Shown here: positions 37,306-47,404 of the stretch, piece after piece
How positions within the stretch are numbered: the first letter of the stretch is position 1
Layout of the letters: every line of letters begins with the position of its first letter
NCBI RefSeq assembly: GCF_011612265.2
Contig: NZ_CP050134.2
Location: 992,001 to 1,056,000 of the forward strand
Direction: 5' to 3'
Source: Corynebacterium matruchotii
Lineage (GTDB): Bacteria; Actinomycetota; Actinomycetes; Mycobacteriales; Mycobacteriaceae
DNA: 64,000 bases
Position numbers and translations under genes: made by a program
Notes under the pieces: model-generated
What the model was told of the DNA's origin: nothing
The model's database searches: none
Seen by the model: only the letters and a program-made list of their open reading frames with translations

Positions 37306-37872
37306 ATGGCAGCCATGGCTTTCCCTACATCGGAGATACTTTTCCCCCTGGTGCAACCAGTAGCAGACCAATACGGCATGGATATCGAATATATTAAAAT
37401 TTCCCGCGCCGGCAAGAAAAGCGTGGTCGCCATTGCCGTTGATGCAGATAACCGGCCCGATTCCGACGTTTTGGAAGCAATCACACAGGAAATTTCCGAG
37501 CTTTTTGATGAACAAGAAACCGCTGGCGTGCTGAATTTCGGTCCAGGATATACGTTGGAGGTAAGCACCCCGGGGGTAAGCACACCATTGACGAAACCAC
37601 GACATTGGCGCCGTAACCGTGGTCGGCTTGTCACGCTTGTCGACGACGGCAAGAAACGCCAGGTCCGAATCGGGGCGCTGAACGACGACGAAACGTCCGT
37701 CATCACCATTGAGCGTGTTGGTAAAAAATTTGTGGTTGCCCCGATTCAATTAGCGGATTATCCTTCGGTGGTGGTAGAAGTTGAGTTCGCCACTCCAACA
37801 GATAACGAGTTGGAGTTAGTTGCTAGCAATTACGACGATGCCGTGATATTCCAACACGGTGAGAGGATTTAA
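37306..37872 (+). CDS. rimP: Ribosome maturation factor RimP
   Basis: 188 residues. It assists 30S subunit maturation and precedes nusA in most bacteria, as here. Family segments seen: VADQYGMDIEYIKISRAG in the N-terminal alpha/beta domain and YTLEVSTPGVSTPLTKPRHWRRNRGRLV leading to the C-terminal SH3-like domain. ATG 37306 or 37315 can be the start. The 63 upstream codons in this frame are antisense to the DUF4439 gene. Only 19 bases separate it from that divergent start. Confidence 0.95.
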   Translation: MAAMAFPTSEILFPLVQPVADQYGMDIEYIKISRAGKKSVVAIAVDADNRPDSDVLEAITQEISELFDEQETAGVLNFGPGYTLEVSTPGVSTPLTKPRHWRRNRGRLVTLVDDGKKRQVRIGALNDDETSVITIERVGKKFVVAPIQLADYPSVVVEVEFATPTDNELELVASNYDDAVIFQHGERI

Positions 37873-37880
37873 GTAAACAA

Positions 37881-38879
37881 GTGAATATTGATGTTCAAGC
37901 GTTGAAGGCCATCGAAACCGAGAAAGGTATTTCGGTTCAGGTGCTCCTGGAAACAATTGCCAGTGCCTTGATGCATGCCTATCGTGAATACAAGGATGCC
38001 CCTCCTGCGCCCAATACTCAAGCCCGCGTGGACATCGATATCGCCACCGGTGCGGTAGCCGTCATCATCAGCGAGCTTGATGATGAGGGCAATGTGGTGC
38101 AGGAGCACGATGATACCCCCGCTAATTTTGAACGCATCGGCACTGTGGCTGTTCGTGATGCCATTGTAAAGCGCCTACGGGAAGCCGAAACCCGTCAAGC
38201 CTATGATGCGTATTCCGAATATGAGGGTCGGGTGGTTTCCGGTGTGGTGCAGGCCGATATTCACGCCAACGAGCGTGGCATTGTGGTAGTGCATTTAGGC
38301 ACCGAAGCTGATGGTCAAGACGGCATTCTTCTGCCAGCCGAACAGATCCCTGGTGAACAACTCAAACATGGTGATCGGGTGAAATCATTCGTGGTAGGAG
38401 TAAACCATAATTCCCATTCGCTGAGCATTAACCTATCCCGCACCCATCCGGAATTAGTGCGACGCCTTTTCGAATTGGAGATTCCAGAGGTGGCGGACGG
38501 TTCCGTGGAAATTGTGTCCATCGCTCGGGAGGCGGGGCATCGTTCTAAGGTGGCAGTTCGGGCCAGGGTGAAAGGACTGAATGCCAAGGGGGCATGCATT
38601 GGGCCACGGGGTCAGCGGGTTACCAATATCATGAAAGAGCTCAACGGGGAAAAGATCGACATCATCGACTATTCCGACAACCCGGCGGAATATGTGGGTA
38701 ACGCTTTAGCGCCGTCGAAAGTGGTTGACGTGGAAATTATTGACGCGACTGCCCAAACCGCACGGGTTACGGTACCCCACTACCAGTTGTCGCTTGCTAT
38801 TGGTAAAGAGGGGCAAAATGCCCGGCTTGCAGCCCGATTGACTGGTTGGAAGATCGACATCCGCTCAGATGCGGCATGA
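37881..38879 (+). CDS. nusA: Transcription termination/antitermination factor NusA
   Basis: 332 residues, the short actinobacterial form without C-terminal repeats. It binds RNA polymerase and modulates pausing, termination and rRNA antitermination. The N-terminal domain is followed by S1 (about 105-175, [23 protein letters not shown]) and two KH domains; the motifs [18 protein letters not shown] and [25 protein letters not shown] are clear. Start is GTG 37881, 8 bases after the rimP stop; an upstream GAGAGG lies about 14 nt away. Confidence 0.97.
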   Translation: MNIDVQALKAIETEKGISVQVLLETIASALMHAYREYKDAPPAPNTQARVDIDIATGAVAVIISELDDEGNVVQEHDDTPANFERIGTVAVRDAIVKRLREAETRQAYDAYSEYEGRVVSGVVQADIHANERGIVVVHLGTEADGQDGILLPAEQIPGEQLKHGDRVKSFVVGVNHNSHSLSINLSRTHPELVRRLFELEIPEVADGSVEIVSIAREAGHRSKVAVRARVKGLNAKGACIGPRGQRVTNIMKELNGEKIDIIDYSDNPAEYVGNALAPSKVVDVEIIDATAQTARVTVPHYQLSLAIGKEGQNARLAARLTGWKIDIRSDAA

Positions 38880-39009
38880 CACCCTAAAAATTCTTTAGCG
38901 GGGAAGTAATCGGCTTGGTTGAATTAACTTTTAAGTGTTCATCGACTAAGCTTGGCAAAGGCTCTAAAGAAATTAGGGTTGTGGTGGAATTATTGGTGTG
39001 AGGAGTTGG

Positions 39010-39330
39010 ATGACGATTAAGACGTTACGTGAGTCGTCGACAGGCGACAACGGGAAACGTGTCATCCGCATACGCACCTGTATTGCGAGTCGTCAACGAC
39101 AACCAGATACCCAACTGTTACGGCTGGTGGCGCAACATGTAATACCACCAGTTATTGTGCCCGACCCACAGCGCAGTATGCCAGGTCGGGGTTGTTGGAT
39201 CACCCCAACATTAGCCGCTTTAGAGTTGGCCGAAAAACGCAATGCCATAGGCCGCGCGTTACGGGTGTCTGCGCCAGTAGACACTGGTCCGGTACGAAAG
39301 TATCTCGCAAAACTTGGCGACGAGCCTTAA
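39010..39330 (+). CDS. ylxR: YlxR family RNA-binding protein (DUF448)
   Basis: 106 residues. The family lies between nusA and infB in most bacteria and binds RNA or RNase P components. The signature region is IRTCIASRQRQ and the GRGCWITP motif, the local form of GRGAYV. The end is basic. ATG 39010 has AGGAG 4-5 nt before it; a GTG at 38998 is an alternative. Confidence 0.9.
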   Translation: MTIKTLRESSTGDNGKRVIRIRTCIASRQRQPDTQLLRLVAQHVIPPVIVPDPQRSMPGRGCWITPTLAALELAEKRNAIGRALRVSAPVDTGPVRKYLAKLGDEP

Positions 39331-39420
39331 CACATGACCGGATCAAGAAATTTAAGAAAGAAGACCGAACACTGATGAGCACACGATGAAGCATCAGCGA
39401 TGAACGTCCACAAACTACGG

Positions 39421-39471
39421 GCGAAAAGCCACAGATAAGTCCGGCCCCAATCCGGGCATGTGCCTTTTCGC
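39421..39471 (+). promoter_or_regulatory. Leader hairpin of infB
   Basis: GCGAAAAGCCACA (39421-39433) pairs with TGTGCCTTTTCGC (39459-39471): 12 of 13 bases pair, with one C-C mismatch. A CCGG/CCGG pair lies within the loop. The stem ends 20 bases before the infB GTG and 10 before the AAGGAG. It is in place to affect transcription or translation of infB. Confidence 0.45.
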
Positions 39472-39491
39472 TGAAAAGAACAAGGAGAAAA

Positions 39492-42400
39492 GTGCCCGGA
39501 AAGCTACGTGTACACGAGCTAGCCAAGCAGCTTGGCGTAACCAGCAAAGAGCTGCTTGCCACCCTGAAAGAAAAGGGTGAATTTGTTAAAACCGCATCTT
39601 CTACCATCGAACCTCCCGTGGTGAAGAAGATGAAAGAACATTATGCCAGCCTCGGCATAACCACGAATCATGAGGCGCCGGCGGCAAAATCTACGCAATC
39701 AACCCCAGCGGCTAAGCCTGGTGCGCCGAAGCCAGGTGCGGGCGGTGCCAAGAGTGCTGTCAAACCTGGACCTGCCGCGAAACCCGGTGCTCCGAAACCA
39801 GGTGCTACCGCGAAACCCGGCGCCGTGAAGCCTGGTGCGCCGAAGCCAGGTGCGGGCGGTGCCAAGAGTGCTGTCAAACCTGGACCTGCCGCGAAACCCG
39901 GTGCTCCGAAACCGGGTGCTACCGCGAAACCCGGTATGCCGAAACCGGGCGCCGTCAAGCCTGGTGCTCCGAAACCAGGTGCTACCGCGAAACCTGGTGC
40001 TGTGAAGCCTGGTGCCCCGAAACCGGGTGCTGGGACCGCCGCGAAACCCGGCATGCCGAAACCGGGCGGTACTGCCACGCCGGCTAAGGCCGCGACTCCG
40101 ACCTTCACGGAGCCAACGAAATCCGGTACTCCGAAGCCGACTCCCAAGCCTGGGATGCCGACGCCAGGAACCATGCCCCGGCCGCAAGCCAAACCTGGTC
40201 CAAAACCAGGTGCTCGTGCTCCGCGGGTTGCCAATAATCCCTTCTCCACTGGTGGAGACCGGCAAGCCCCCCGCCCCGGTGGGCGTAATGCCGGCGGCAA
40301 CCGTCGCCCCGGCCAGGGCGGTGGCGCTAACGATCGTGCTAATCAACGCTCCAATAATCGAGGCGGGCGCGGCGCTAACCAATCAGATCAGCGCACTCCT
40401 CGTCCTGGTGGGCAGGGCACTGGTCAAGGACGTCGGCCTTCGCCGGCCATGATGCCCAGCCAGCCCAGCCCTGGGCAGATGCCGTCTCGTTCGGCTTCGG
40501 GTGGTGCCGGCGGGCCCCGCGGTCGCTCCGATAATCAGGGCTCTAACTTTGGTGGTCGCCCTGGTGGCGGCACCGGTGGGCGTGGTGGCCGGCGTGGCGG
40601 TACCGCGGGTGCGTTTGGTCGCCCTGGTGGTGCCCCACGGAAAGGCCGGAAGTCCAAGCGGCAGAAGCGCAACGAATACGAGGCAATGCAGGCTCCCAAC
40701 GTTATTGGTGGCGTGCGGTTACCCGACGGTAAAGGCGCAACAGTCCGATTGGCGCGGGGTGCTTCTCTGTCTGATTTTGCGGAAAAAATCAATGCCGAGG
40801 CTGCTGCACTGGTGCAGGCTCTGTTTAACCTGGGTGAAATGGTGACCGCAACGGCCTCCGTGTCGGAAGAAACCCTCATGTTGCTCGGTGAGGAAATGAA
40901 CTACGTGGTTGAGGTCGTTTCCCCTGAGGATGAGGACCGGGAACTGCTGGAATCCTTCGACCTGCAATTCGGTGAAGACACCGGTACAGAAGAAGACCTG
41001 GCGTCCCGCCCGCCGGTGGTGACCGTCATGGGTCACGTCGACCACGGTAAAACCCGCCTTTTGGACACCATCCGTAAAACCAATGTTGGTTCCGGCGAGG
41101 CCGGTGGCATCACTCAGGGTATTGGCGCATATCAGGTGAAGGTGAACGTTGACGACGCAGAACGTCAAATTACTTTCTTGGATACCCCGGGTCACGAGGC
41201 ATTTACCGCCATGCGTGCTCGTGGTGCAAAATCCACCGACATTGCGGTGTTGGTGGTTGCCGCCGACGATGGTGTGATGCCGCAAACCGTGGAAGCCATC
41301 AACCATGCCAAGGCTGCCGACGTGCCGATCGTGGTTGCGGTCAATAAGATTGATAAGCCCGGCGCGTCCCCGGAGAAGATCCGTGGCCAATTGACCGAGT
41401 ATGGTTTGGTGCCAGAAGAATATGGTGGTGACACCATGTTTGTCGATATTTCTGCTAAGCAGAACATCAATGTGGATGGGTTGTTGGAGGCCGTCTTGCT
41501 GACCGCCGATGCTTCTTTGGATCTGCGGGCTAACCCGGACATGGATGCTCAGGGTGTGGCTATCGAAGCCCACCTGGATCGTGGTCGTGGTCCCGTGGCG
41601 ACCGTCATTGTGCAGCGTGGCACGTTGCGGGTTGGTGATTCCATTGTTGCTGGTGACACCTATGGTCGGGTGCGGCGCATGGTGGATGAATACAGTAATG
41701 ATGTGGAAGAAGCAGGTCCGTCCCGACCCGTTCAGGTGCAGGGTCTGAATGGGGTTCCTGGCGCCGGCGACAATTTGCTGGTGGTAGAGGATGACCGGGT
41801 TGCCCGGCAGATTGCCAACCAGCGGAATGCCCGCAAGCGTAATGCTTTGGCGGCGCGGACCCGGAAGCGCGTGTCCCTGGAGGACCTGGATGCGGTGCTG
41901 AAGGAACAATCCACCTTGAACCTGATTCTCAAGGGCGACAATGCTGGTTCTGTAGAAGCCTTGGAAGAGGCGTTGCTGAAGATTGATGTGGATGATGAGG
42001 TACAGCTGAACATCATTGACCGTGGTGTGGGTGCTGTGACTCAGACGAACGTCACGTTGGCTGCTGCTTCCGACGCTGTCATTATTGCCTTCAACGTGCG
42101 TGCCGAGGGCAAAGCCACCGAGGAAGCCAACTCGGAGGGCGTGGATGTGCGCTACTACACCGTTATTTACCGCGCTATCGAAGAGGTGGAGGCTGCCCTG
42201 CGTGGCATGCTGAAGCCGGTTTATGAGGAGCGTGAGGTTGGTAAGGCAGAGATCCGGGCCATCTTTAAGGCTTCTGCGGTGGGCTTGATTGCCGGCTGTA
42301 AGGTTGAGGAAGGCAAGGCGCGTCGCGGCGCATCCGTGCGGTTGGTTCGGGATGGCAATGTGATTGCCGCCGATGCCACGATCACCTCGTTGCGGCGAGA

Positions 42401-42521
42401 AAAGGATGATGTGACTGAGGTTTCCGCCGGTTACGAATGCGGTATGGTGTTGTCATACCCAGATATTCAGGTGGGCGATATCATCGAGGTCTTTGAACAG
42501 GTTGAGGTGCCCCGTACCTAA
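39492..42521 (+). CDS. infB: Translation initiation factor IF-2
   Basis: 1009 residues. It brings initiator tRNA to the 30S subunit. GTP-binding G1 is GHVDHGKT, followed by DTPGHEAF and NKID (G domain about residues 510-680), then domains II-IV. The N-terminal IF2_N segment ([23 protein letters not shown]) is intact. Residues 75-400 are disordered: first KPGAPKPGA repeats (about 75-200), then Pro/Gln/Gly/Arg-rich RGG-like sequence. Start GTG 39492 has AAGGAG 4-5 nt upstream. The repeat zone contains a 114-bp near-tandem DNA duplication. Confidence 0.97.
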   Translation: MPGKLRVHELAKQLGVTSKELLATLKEKGEFVKTASSTIEPPVVKKMKEHYASLGITTNHEAPAAKSTQSTPAAKPGAPKPGAGGAKSAVKPGPAAKPGAPKPGATAKPGAVKPGAPKPGAGGAKSAVKPGPAAKPGAPKPGATAKPGMPKPGAVKPGAPKPGATAKPGAVKPGAPKPGAGTAAKPGMPKPGGTATPAKAATPTFTEPTKSGTPKPTPKPGMPTPGTMPRPQAKPGPKPGARAPRVANNPFSTGGDRQAPRPGGRNAGGNRRPGQGGGANDRANQRSNNRGGRGANQSDQRTPRPGGQGTGQGRRPSPAMMPSQPSPGQMPSRSASGGAGGPRGRSDNQGSNFGGRPGGGTGGRGGRRGGTAGAFGRPGGAPRKGRKSKRQKRNEYEAMQAPNVIGGVRLPDGKGATVRLARGASLSDFAEKINAEAAALVQALFNLGEMVTATASVSEETLMLLGEEMNYVVEVVSPEDEDRELLESFDLQFGEDTGTEEDLASRPPVVTVMGHVDHGKTRLLDTIRKTNVGSGEAGGITQGIGAYQVKVNVDDAERQITFLDTPGHEAFTAMRARGAKSTDIAVLVVAADDGVMPQTVEAINHAKAADVPIVVAVNKIDKPGASPEKIRGQLTEYGLVPEEYGGDTMFVDISAKQNINVDGLLEAVLLTADASLDLRANPDMDAQGVAIEAHLDRGRGPVATVIVQRGTLRVGDSIVAGDTYGRVRRMVDEYSNDVEEAGPSRPVQVQGLNGVPGAGDNLLVVEDDRVARQIANQRNARKRNALAARTRKRVSLEDLDAVLKEQSTLNLILKGDNAGSVEALEEALLKIDVDDEVQLNIIDRGVGAVTQTNVTLAAASDAVIIAFNVRAEGKATEEANSEGVDVRYYTVIYRAIEEVEAALRGMLKPVYEEREVGKAEIRAIFKASAVGLIAGCKVEEGKARRGASVRLVRDGNVIAADATITSLRREKDDVTEVSAGYECGMVLSYPDIQVGDIIEVFEQVEVPRT
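39714..39934 (+). repeat. Near-tandem 114-bp repeat inside infB
   Basis: A segment of about 106 bp starting near 39714 recurs 114 bp later with a single substitution (CCAGG against CCGGG). The unit encodes 38 residues of the KPGA type. Further degenerate KPGA units follow to about 40060. Slippage could change the number of units without shifting the frame. Confidence 0.75.
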
Positions 42522-42542
42522 AACACGGTAAGTGTAATAATG

Positions 42543-42599
42543 TCCAGCCGCGGGCCGTGGGATGCTTGGGTTTGTTCCAGGTTACGGCCTGCGGCTGGA
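42543..42599 (+). other. Long hairpin between infB and rbfA
   Basis: TCCAGCCGCGGGCCGT (42543-42558) pairs with ACGGCCTGCGGCTGGA (42584-42599), 16 pairs with one G-U, around a 25-nt loop. It starts 22 bases after the infB stop. No U tract follows, so factor-independent termination is not obvious; it may be a 3'-end stabiliser or RNase site. Confidence 0.5.
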
Positions 42600-42722
42600 A
42601 AATGACTATCACGGCTCTACTTTTGGCATACGCTAGAGAAGGTGGGGCCGTGGGTTTTTATACTATTGGCGGATGAAAACTCGTCGAAAAGTAAAAATTT
42701 GAAGGTAATAAGGAGAATAATC

Positions 42723-43160
42723 GTGGCTGATTCAGCACGTGCGCACCGATTAGCGAAACGGATTTTGCATATCGTTGCGTCCGCTATCGAGCGGGAAATT
42801 AAAGACCCTGGTTTGGCGTATATCACTATCACGGATACTCGGGTTACTGGTGATCTCCATGACGCAACCGTGTTTTATACGGTGCGGGGTAAGAATATTG
42901 CGGATGAACCCGATACTGAGGCTGCCGCTCAGGCACTGACTCGGGCGAAGGGACAGTTACGCAAAATTGTTGGTGACCAGTTAAGCGTTCGGTTTACTCC
43001 AACGCTTACTTTCGAATTGGATACAATGCCGGAATCGTCTGCACGGATGGAGGAATTATTGGCGCGTGCCCGGAAGCGGGATGCCGAGCTGGCAAAACTG
43101 CGGGAAACCGCTACTCCGGCTGGGGACGCGAACCCGTATAAAACCGACCCAGAAGAGTAA
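42723..43160 (+). CDS. rbfA: Ribosome-binding factor A
   Basis: 145 residues. KH-like protein needed for 30S maturation and cold adaptation. The start [26 protein letters not shown] and the segment [25 protein letters not shown] are characteristic. GTG 42723 has AAGGAG 7-8 nt before it; 27 further open codons upstream are ignored. The DHH gene follows 30 bases later. Confidence 0.96.
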   Translation: MADSARAHRLAKRILHIVASAIEREIKDPGLAYITITDTRVTGDLHDATVFYTVRGKNIADEPDTEAAAQALTRAKGQLRKIVGDQLSVRFTPTLTFELDTMPESSARMEELLARARKRDAELAKLRETATPAGDANPYKTDPEE

Positions 43161-43190
43161 TACAGTTAACACCAATGAGGGGAGTTCGTT

Positions 43191-44222
43191 ATGCAAGATC
43201 AATCCGCGGTGGCCGCATCGGTGACAAGCGAACCGCAGTGGGATGATGCCACTGCCTGGGTGCATGAGAATCATCGGTTTGCGGTTATCGGGCATATCAC
43301 CCCCGATGCGGACGATGTGGGTTCCATGTGTGCCATGATTGCCGGCCTGCACCAACTGGGGAAAGAAGCGGTGGGGCTTATTGGGCAGAGTCTGCCTCTC
43401 GACGATTCGCTGCTCACCATTCCCGGGGCCGAGGACATTCTTGTGACGGATGAACTACCACCTTGTGACGCTATCATTGTGGTGGATTGTGGTTCTTCTG
43501 CCCGTATGGGCGCGTTGGAGGAGGCTGTGATGCGGCGGGAATCGGATGTGATTTTAATCGATCATCATGCCTCTAACCTGGGATGTCGGGGTATTAATCT
43601 CATTGATTACACCGCGGAATCATCCACGACCATCATTAGACAATGGTTTGATTATTTAGGCGTAGAGCTCACCCAGGATATTGCCCATTGCCTCTATGTT
43701 GGGTTGTTGACGGATACTGGCGGGTTTCGGTGGGGGCGGCCGGTCATGCATGCGTTGGCTCAGGAACTTGTGAATACTGGGTTGGATATCCGCACCATTG
43801 GTAATCAAATGTTTGATGGGTTGAGTTTTTCTGATCTCACAATGATTGGGAAGGTCTTGTCGTCGCTGGAGATACACCGGTCGGATTGTCATGAGATTGC
43901 TTTTGCGTTCGCTACCCATGATGTGATTGCCGGCCATAGTTTGCATGCGGTGGAGTCCATTGCCGACTATGTGCGGGGGATGAAAAACATTGATATATCG
44001 GTGGTGATTAAGGAATACCAGCCGGGTTTTGCGGGGGTGAGTTTACGGTCGGACACGATTGATGTGTCCGAACTGGCTCATTATCTTGGCGGTGGGGGGC
44101 ATTTGCGGGCTGCGGGTTTTACCTGTTCCGGCACGATTGCGGAGATTACTGCCAATATAATTTCTGCCGCCAATAAGTCCTGTCCAGTATTACATCAGAA
44201 TCAAGAGGCACCCATTCGATAA
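43191..44222 (+). CDS. DHH-DHHA1 phosphoesterase, NrnA-type
   Basis: 343 residues. In this family NrnA degrades very short oligoribonucleotides and dephosphorylates pAp. Motifs: ITPDADDVGSM (motif I), VVDCGS (II), DHHASN (III) and a DTGGFRWG (IV) segment in the DHH domain; DHHA1 with GGGGHLRAAGF at the C-terminus. AGGGGAG precedes the ATG by about 6 nt. Its stop overlaps the start of the MATE gene (TAATG). It lies after rbfA as in other actinobacteria. Confidence 0.93.
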   Translation: MQDQSAVAASVTSEPQWDDATAWVHENHRFAVIGHITPDADDVGSMCAMIAGLHQLGKEAVGLIGQSLPLDDSLLTIPGAEDILVTDELPPCDAIIVVDCGSSARMGALEEAVMRRESDVILIDHHASNLGCRGINLIDYTAESSTTIIRQWFDYLGVELTQDIAHCLYVGLLTDTGGFRWGRPVMHALAQELVNTGLDIRTIGNQMFDGLSFSDLTMIGKVLSSLEIHRSDCHEIAFAFATHDVIAGHSLHAVESIADYVRGMKNIDISVVIKEYQPGFAGVSLRSDTIDVSELAHYLGGGGHLRAAGFTCSGTIAEITANIISAANKSCPVLHQNQEAPIR

Positions 44223-45703
44223 TGATGGATTCGGAATCTGATGCTGGTACGGTGGTTCCTGGCGAGGTGCCGCTTAGTGCGGCGGGTGCCGGTGCTGCCG
44301 GTGACGTGGGTGCCGGTGCGGGAGATCAGGGAAATGTGAATCAGAAAAATTCGGACCAGCCGGTTCAAAAAGTGTTGGTCCAGGAGGTGTCGGCAGCCCG
44401 TATTTTGGGGTTGGCGCTACCCGCCCTGGGGGTGCTCATTATCACTCCCTTGTTTCTGTTGCTTGATACCGCTGTGGTGGGCCGTTATGGCGGTAAGGTG
44501 CTTTTAGCGGCTCTCGCTACTGGTACCACCCTGTATGCGCAGGTGACAACGCAGCTCACGTTTTTAAGCTATGGCACCACCATCCGGTCTTCGCATCAGT
44601 ATGGTGCCGGGGATACTCGTGGGGCGATCAGTGAGGGGGTGCAGGCCACGTGGATGGCTGTGGTGGTGGGTGCTGTTCTCACCCTCATCATGTGGGTTGG
44701 TGCCCCACAGTTCACCCTGTGGTTGTCGCAGGATCCTACGGTGGCGCAGCTTGCAACCCAATGGTTGCGCATCACTAGTTTTGCTATTCCGTTGGTGCTC
44801 ATTGACATGGCTGGAAATGGGTGGCTTCGGGGTATCCAAAATACCAGGCTACCCCTGGTTTTCACGTTGTCTGGGTTGGTTCCTGGCGCGATTCTTATCC
44901 CAGTGTTGGTGCTCCGGTTGGGGATTGTGGGGTCGGCGTGGGCAACCTTGGTGGGTACCGCGATCACAGCCACCCTGTTTTTAGGGGCGCTTGTGCGGGC
45001 CCGCACCGTCCATGGCGGGGATTGGCGGCCTAACCCAATCATGATGAAACAGCAGATCGTGTTGGGGCGCGACCTGATTTTGCGTTCTTTGGCTTTCCAG
45101 GTTGCGTTTATGTCTGCCGCTGCCGTGGCGGGTCGGATTGGGCCGCAGGCGTTGGCAGCGCACCAAATCCTGCTGCAATTGTGGAATTTTCTGACTTTGG
45201 TGCTGGATTCTTTGGCGATTGCGGCGCAAACTCTCATCGGTGCGGCGGTTGGGGCCGGCTCTGTCATGGCGGCGAAACAGGTGGGGCAGCGGATTTTGGC
45301 CTACTCCACGGGGTTTGCGCTGGTGCTGGCCGCTGTGTTTGGTGCCGGGTTCGCGGTCATTCCCCGGATTTTCACCACTGATGCAGCTACGTTAGCTGCG
45401 CTGTCTGGGCCTTGGTGGCAGTTGGTGGCCATGATTCTCATAGGTGGGGTGGTGTTTGCCCTGGATGGGGTGTTGTTGGGGGCTGCCGATGCCAGCTATC
45501 TGCGGAATATTACGATTTGTGCGGTGATTGGTGGTTTCCTGCCTGGAGTTGCGGTGGCATGGTGGTGGCACACCGGATTAGTGGGGGTGTGGTGGGGGCT
45601 TTTAGGCTTCATTATGATTCGGCTAGTGGCGGTCGTGTACCGGTTTTATTCCATGAAATGGGTGGCGAATGGTATTCACACCGGTGAAGGCAGTGATGGG
45701 TGA
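44222..45703 (+). CDS. MATE family efflux transporter (DinF-like)
   Basis: 493 residues. A Gly/Ala/Val-rich cytoplasmic N-terminus of about 55 residues is followed by 12 hydrophobic segments in two MATE halves. LLDTAVVGRYGGKVLLAALATGTT near TM1-TM2 and AAAVAGRIGPQALAAHQILLQLWN in the second half are the family repeats. These proteins export cationic drugs or oxidised compounds using ion gradients. ATG overlaps the stop of the DHH gene by one base, so translation is coupled. The substrate is unknown. Confidence 0.92.
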   Translation: MMDSESDAGTVVPGEVPLSAAGAGAAGDVGAGAGDQGNVNQKNSDQPVQKVLVQEVSAARILGLALPALGVLIITPLFLLLDTAVVGRYGGKVLLAALATGTTLYAQVTTQLTFLSYGTTIRSSHQYGAGDTRGAISEGVQATWMAVVVGAVLTLIMWVGAPQFTLWLSQDPTVAQLATQWLRITSFAIPLVLIDMAGNGWLRGIQNTRLPLVFTLSGLVPGAILIPVLVLRLGIVGSAWATLVGTAITATLFLGALVRARTVHGGDWRPNPIMMKQQIVLGRDLILRSLAFQVAFMSAAAVAGRIGPQALAAHQILLQLWNFLTLVLDSLAIAAQTLIGAAVGAGSVMAAKQVGQRILAYSTGFALVLAAVFGAGFAVIPRIFTTDAATLAALSGPWWQLVAMILIGGVVFALDGVLLGAADASYLRNITICAVIGGFLPGVAVAWWWHTGLVGVWWGLLGFIMIRLVAVVYRFYSMKWVANGIHTGEGSDG

Positions 45704-45943
45704 TGCTGCCGACAGGGCGATAGGGTGATTAGGATGATGCGCGGAATCGCCGGAGGCGGCCAAGTGGGTGATGGGGCAGTTTCGGGTTAAGATTATGTGG
45801 TTGTCTGCCGCATCACACCTTAGGGTTGTTGTGCCCAGTAGTCACCATGTGGTTATTGTTGCAGGTGGTGGGCGATATGGCATGTTGGTAACGCACGGTT
45901 GTAGCGTGACGGAAGTGATGAAGGTTCATCCAAGGAGGACACC

Positions 45944-46753
45944 ATGACGCACACTTTATGGGCGGTGTCCGATTTGCATGCCGCGGTGCGTGATAATTCC
46001 CAGCACATCATGAGTATTCATCCCGCTGATCCGTCTGATTGGCTTATTGTTGCTGGCGATGTGGCGGAACGTAATAATGTCATTATTGATGTTTTGGCCA
46101 TGTTGCGTAGCCGGTTCGCTAAGGTGATTTGGGTTCCGGGAAACCATGAGTTGTTTTCTCGCACATCGGACCGGTTTCGAGGTCGAGATAAATATAACGA
46201 ACTTGTGGATTTATGCCGCAGGATTGATGTGTTGACCCCGGAGGATCCTTACCCCATGTTTCATGGGGTGACTATTGTACCGTTGTTTACGCTGTATGAT
46301 TATTCGTTCCGCCAGCCGGGTTTGGGGGTGGAAGAGGCGGTGCAGTCGGCCCGGGATAAGGGCATTATGCTCACCGACGAGTTCGCTATTGCCCCGTTCG
46401 TGGATGTGCGTGGCTGGTGTTGGGATCGGCTGGCGTATTCCATTAAACGGTTGTCTCGTACCACTGGGCCAACGATTTTGGTGAATCATTGGCCGTTAGT
46501 GGTGGAGCCGGTGAATCAGGTTCGGTTTACGGAGATTGGGTTGTGGTGCGGTACTCGGCACACCCGTTCGTGGGCGCGGCGTTATGATGCCCAGGTTGTG
46601 ATTTATGGTCATTTGCACATGCCGGGGGAGATGGTTGTGGAAGGGGTTCGGCATGTGGAAGTGTCGTTGGGGTATCCGCGGGAGTGGCGGATGCCTGGCC
46701 ATTTGGGTTTGTGGCCGTATCCGGTTATGGAGGTGGATGGGGAAAATGGTTGA
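45944..46753 (+). CDS. pptH: Metallophosphoesterase, PptH-like phosphopantetheinyl hydrolase
   Basis: 269 residues. The five metallophosphoesterase motifs are visible: VSDLHAA (I), VAGDVAE (II), VPGNHE (III), VNHWP (IV) and YGHLHMP (V). Directly downstream and overlapping by 8 bases is a PptT-like gene, then truB. In M. tuberculosis the same pair is Rv2795c (PptH, which removes phosphopantetheine from carrier proteins) and Rv2794c (PptT, which adds it). The assignment to PptH rests on this context. AAGGAGG lies 6 nt before the ATG. Confidence 0.85.
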   Translation: MTHTLWAVSDLHAAVRDNSQHIMSIHPADPSDWLIVAGDVAERNNVIIDVLAMLRSRFAKVIWVPGNHELFSRTSDRFRGRDKYNELVDLCRRIDVLTPEDPYPMFHGVTIVPLFTLYDYSFRQPGLGVEEAVQSARDKGIMLTDEFAIAPFVDVRGWCWDRLAYSIKRLSRTTGPTILVNHWPLVVEPVNQVRFTEIGLWCGTRHTRSWARRYDAQVVIYGHLHMPGEMVVEGVRHVEVSLGYPREWRMPGHLGLWPYPVMEVDGENG

Positions 46754-47402
46754 TCCATCGTTGTTTCCCGAGTCGGCAAAATTTTGCACGATGAATGTGG
46801 CGAATCATTCGACTGATCTGACTCGGTTTAATATGTTGCACCCGTTGGAGCGCGCATTGGTGGCGCATGCGGTTGATATTCGCAAAGCAGAGTTTGGTGA
46901 TGCCCGGTGGTGTGCGCACCAGGCGTTGGCGGATCTAGGTAGGGATTCATCGCAGCCGATTTTGCGTGGTGAGCGGGGTATGCCATTGTGGCCGTCGGCG
47001 GTGTCGGGGTCGTTGACGCACACGAATGGGTTTCGGGCGGCGGTCGTGGCGCCCCGGTTGTTGGTGCGGTCGATGGGGTTGGACGTGGAGGTGGCGGAAC
47101 CATTACCGGAGGGGGTGATTCATTCTGTTGCCTTGCCGACCGAAATCGCCCAGTTGGAGCGATTGCAAAGTCGGGGGGTGGATTGTGCCACAAAACTGTT
47201 GTTTTGTGTGAAGGAGGCAACCTATAAGGCGTGGTTTCCGCTTACACATAGGTGGTTAGGGTTTGAGCAGGCTGAGATTGATGTACGGGATGATGGTACA
47301 TGCACGTCGTATTTGCTGGTGCGCCCCACCCCGGTGCCGTTGATTGAGGGGCGGTGGCAGATTACCAATGGGTATATTGTGGTGGCCACCTATGTGACAT
47401 AA
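46746..47402 (+). CDS. pptT: 4'-phosphopantetheinyl transferase, PptT/Sfp type
   Basis: 218 residues. It transfers phosphopantetheine from CoA to acyl- or peptidyl-carrier proteins, which mycolate-type synthases need. Seen motifs: GSLTHTNGFRAAVVAP, MGLDVEVAEPL (metal-binding acidic pair) and FCVKEATYKAWFPL (the WxxKEAxxKA-type motif). ATG 46746 lies inside the upstream pptH gene (8-base overlap). The gene is convergent with truB, whose stop lies 2 bases away. Confidence 0.92.
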   Translation: MVDPSLFPESAKFCTMNVANHSTDLTRFNMLHPLERALVAHAVDIRKAEFGDARWCAHQALADLGRDSSQPILRGERGMPLWPSAVSGSLTHTNGFRAAVVAPRLLVRSMGLDVEVAEPLPEGVIHSVALPTEIAQLERLQSRGVDCATKLLFCVKEATYKAWFPLTHRWLGFEQAEIDVRDDGTCTSYLLVRPTPVPLIEGRWQITNGYIVVATYVT

Positions 47403-47404
47403 GG

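Noticed and set aside
39668-40300. Minus-strand 210-codon frame with GFGAPGF repeats
   Set aside because: It is the reverse of the KPGA-coding repeats of infB, open because of codon bias.
40719-41909. Minus-strand 396-codon frame in infB
   Set aside because: Antisense shadow of the conserved GTPase domain; no homology.
45700-45816. Long-range pairing GTGATGCTGCC with CTGCCGCATCAC between the MATE and pptH genes
   Set aside because: Three mismatches in 16 and an 85-base loop; insufficient to call a structure.
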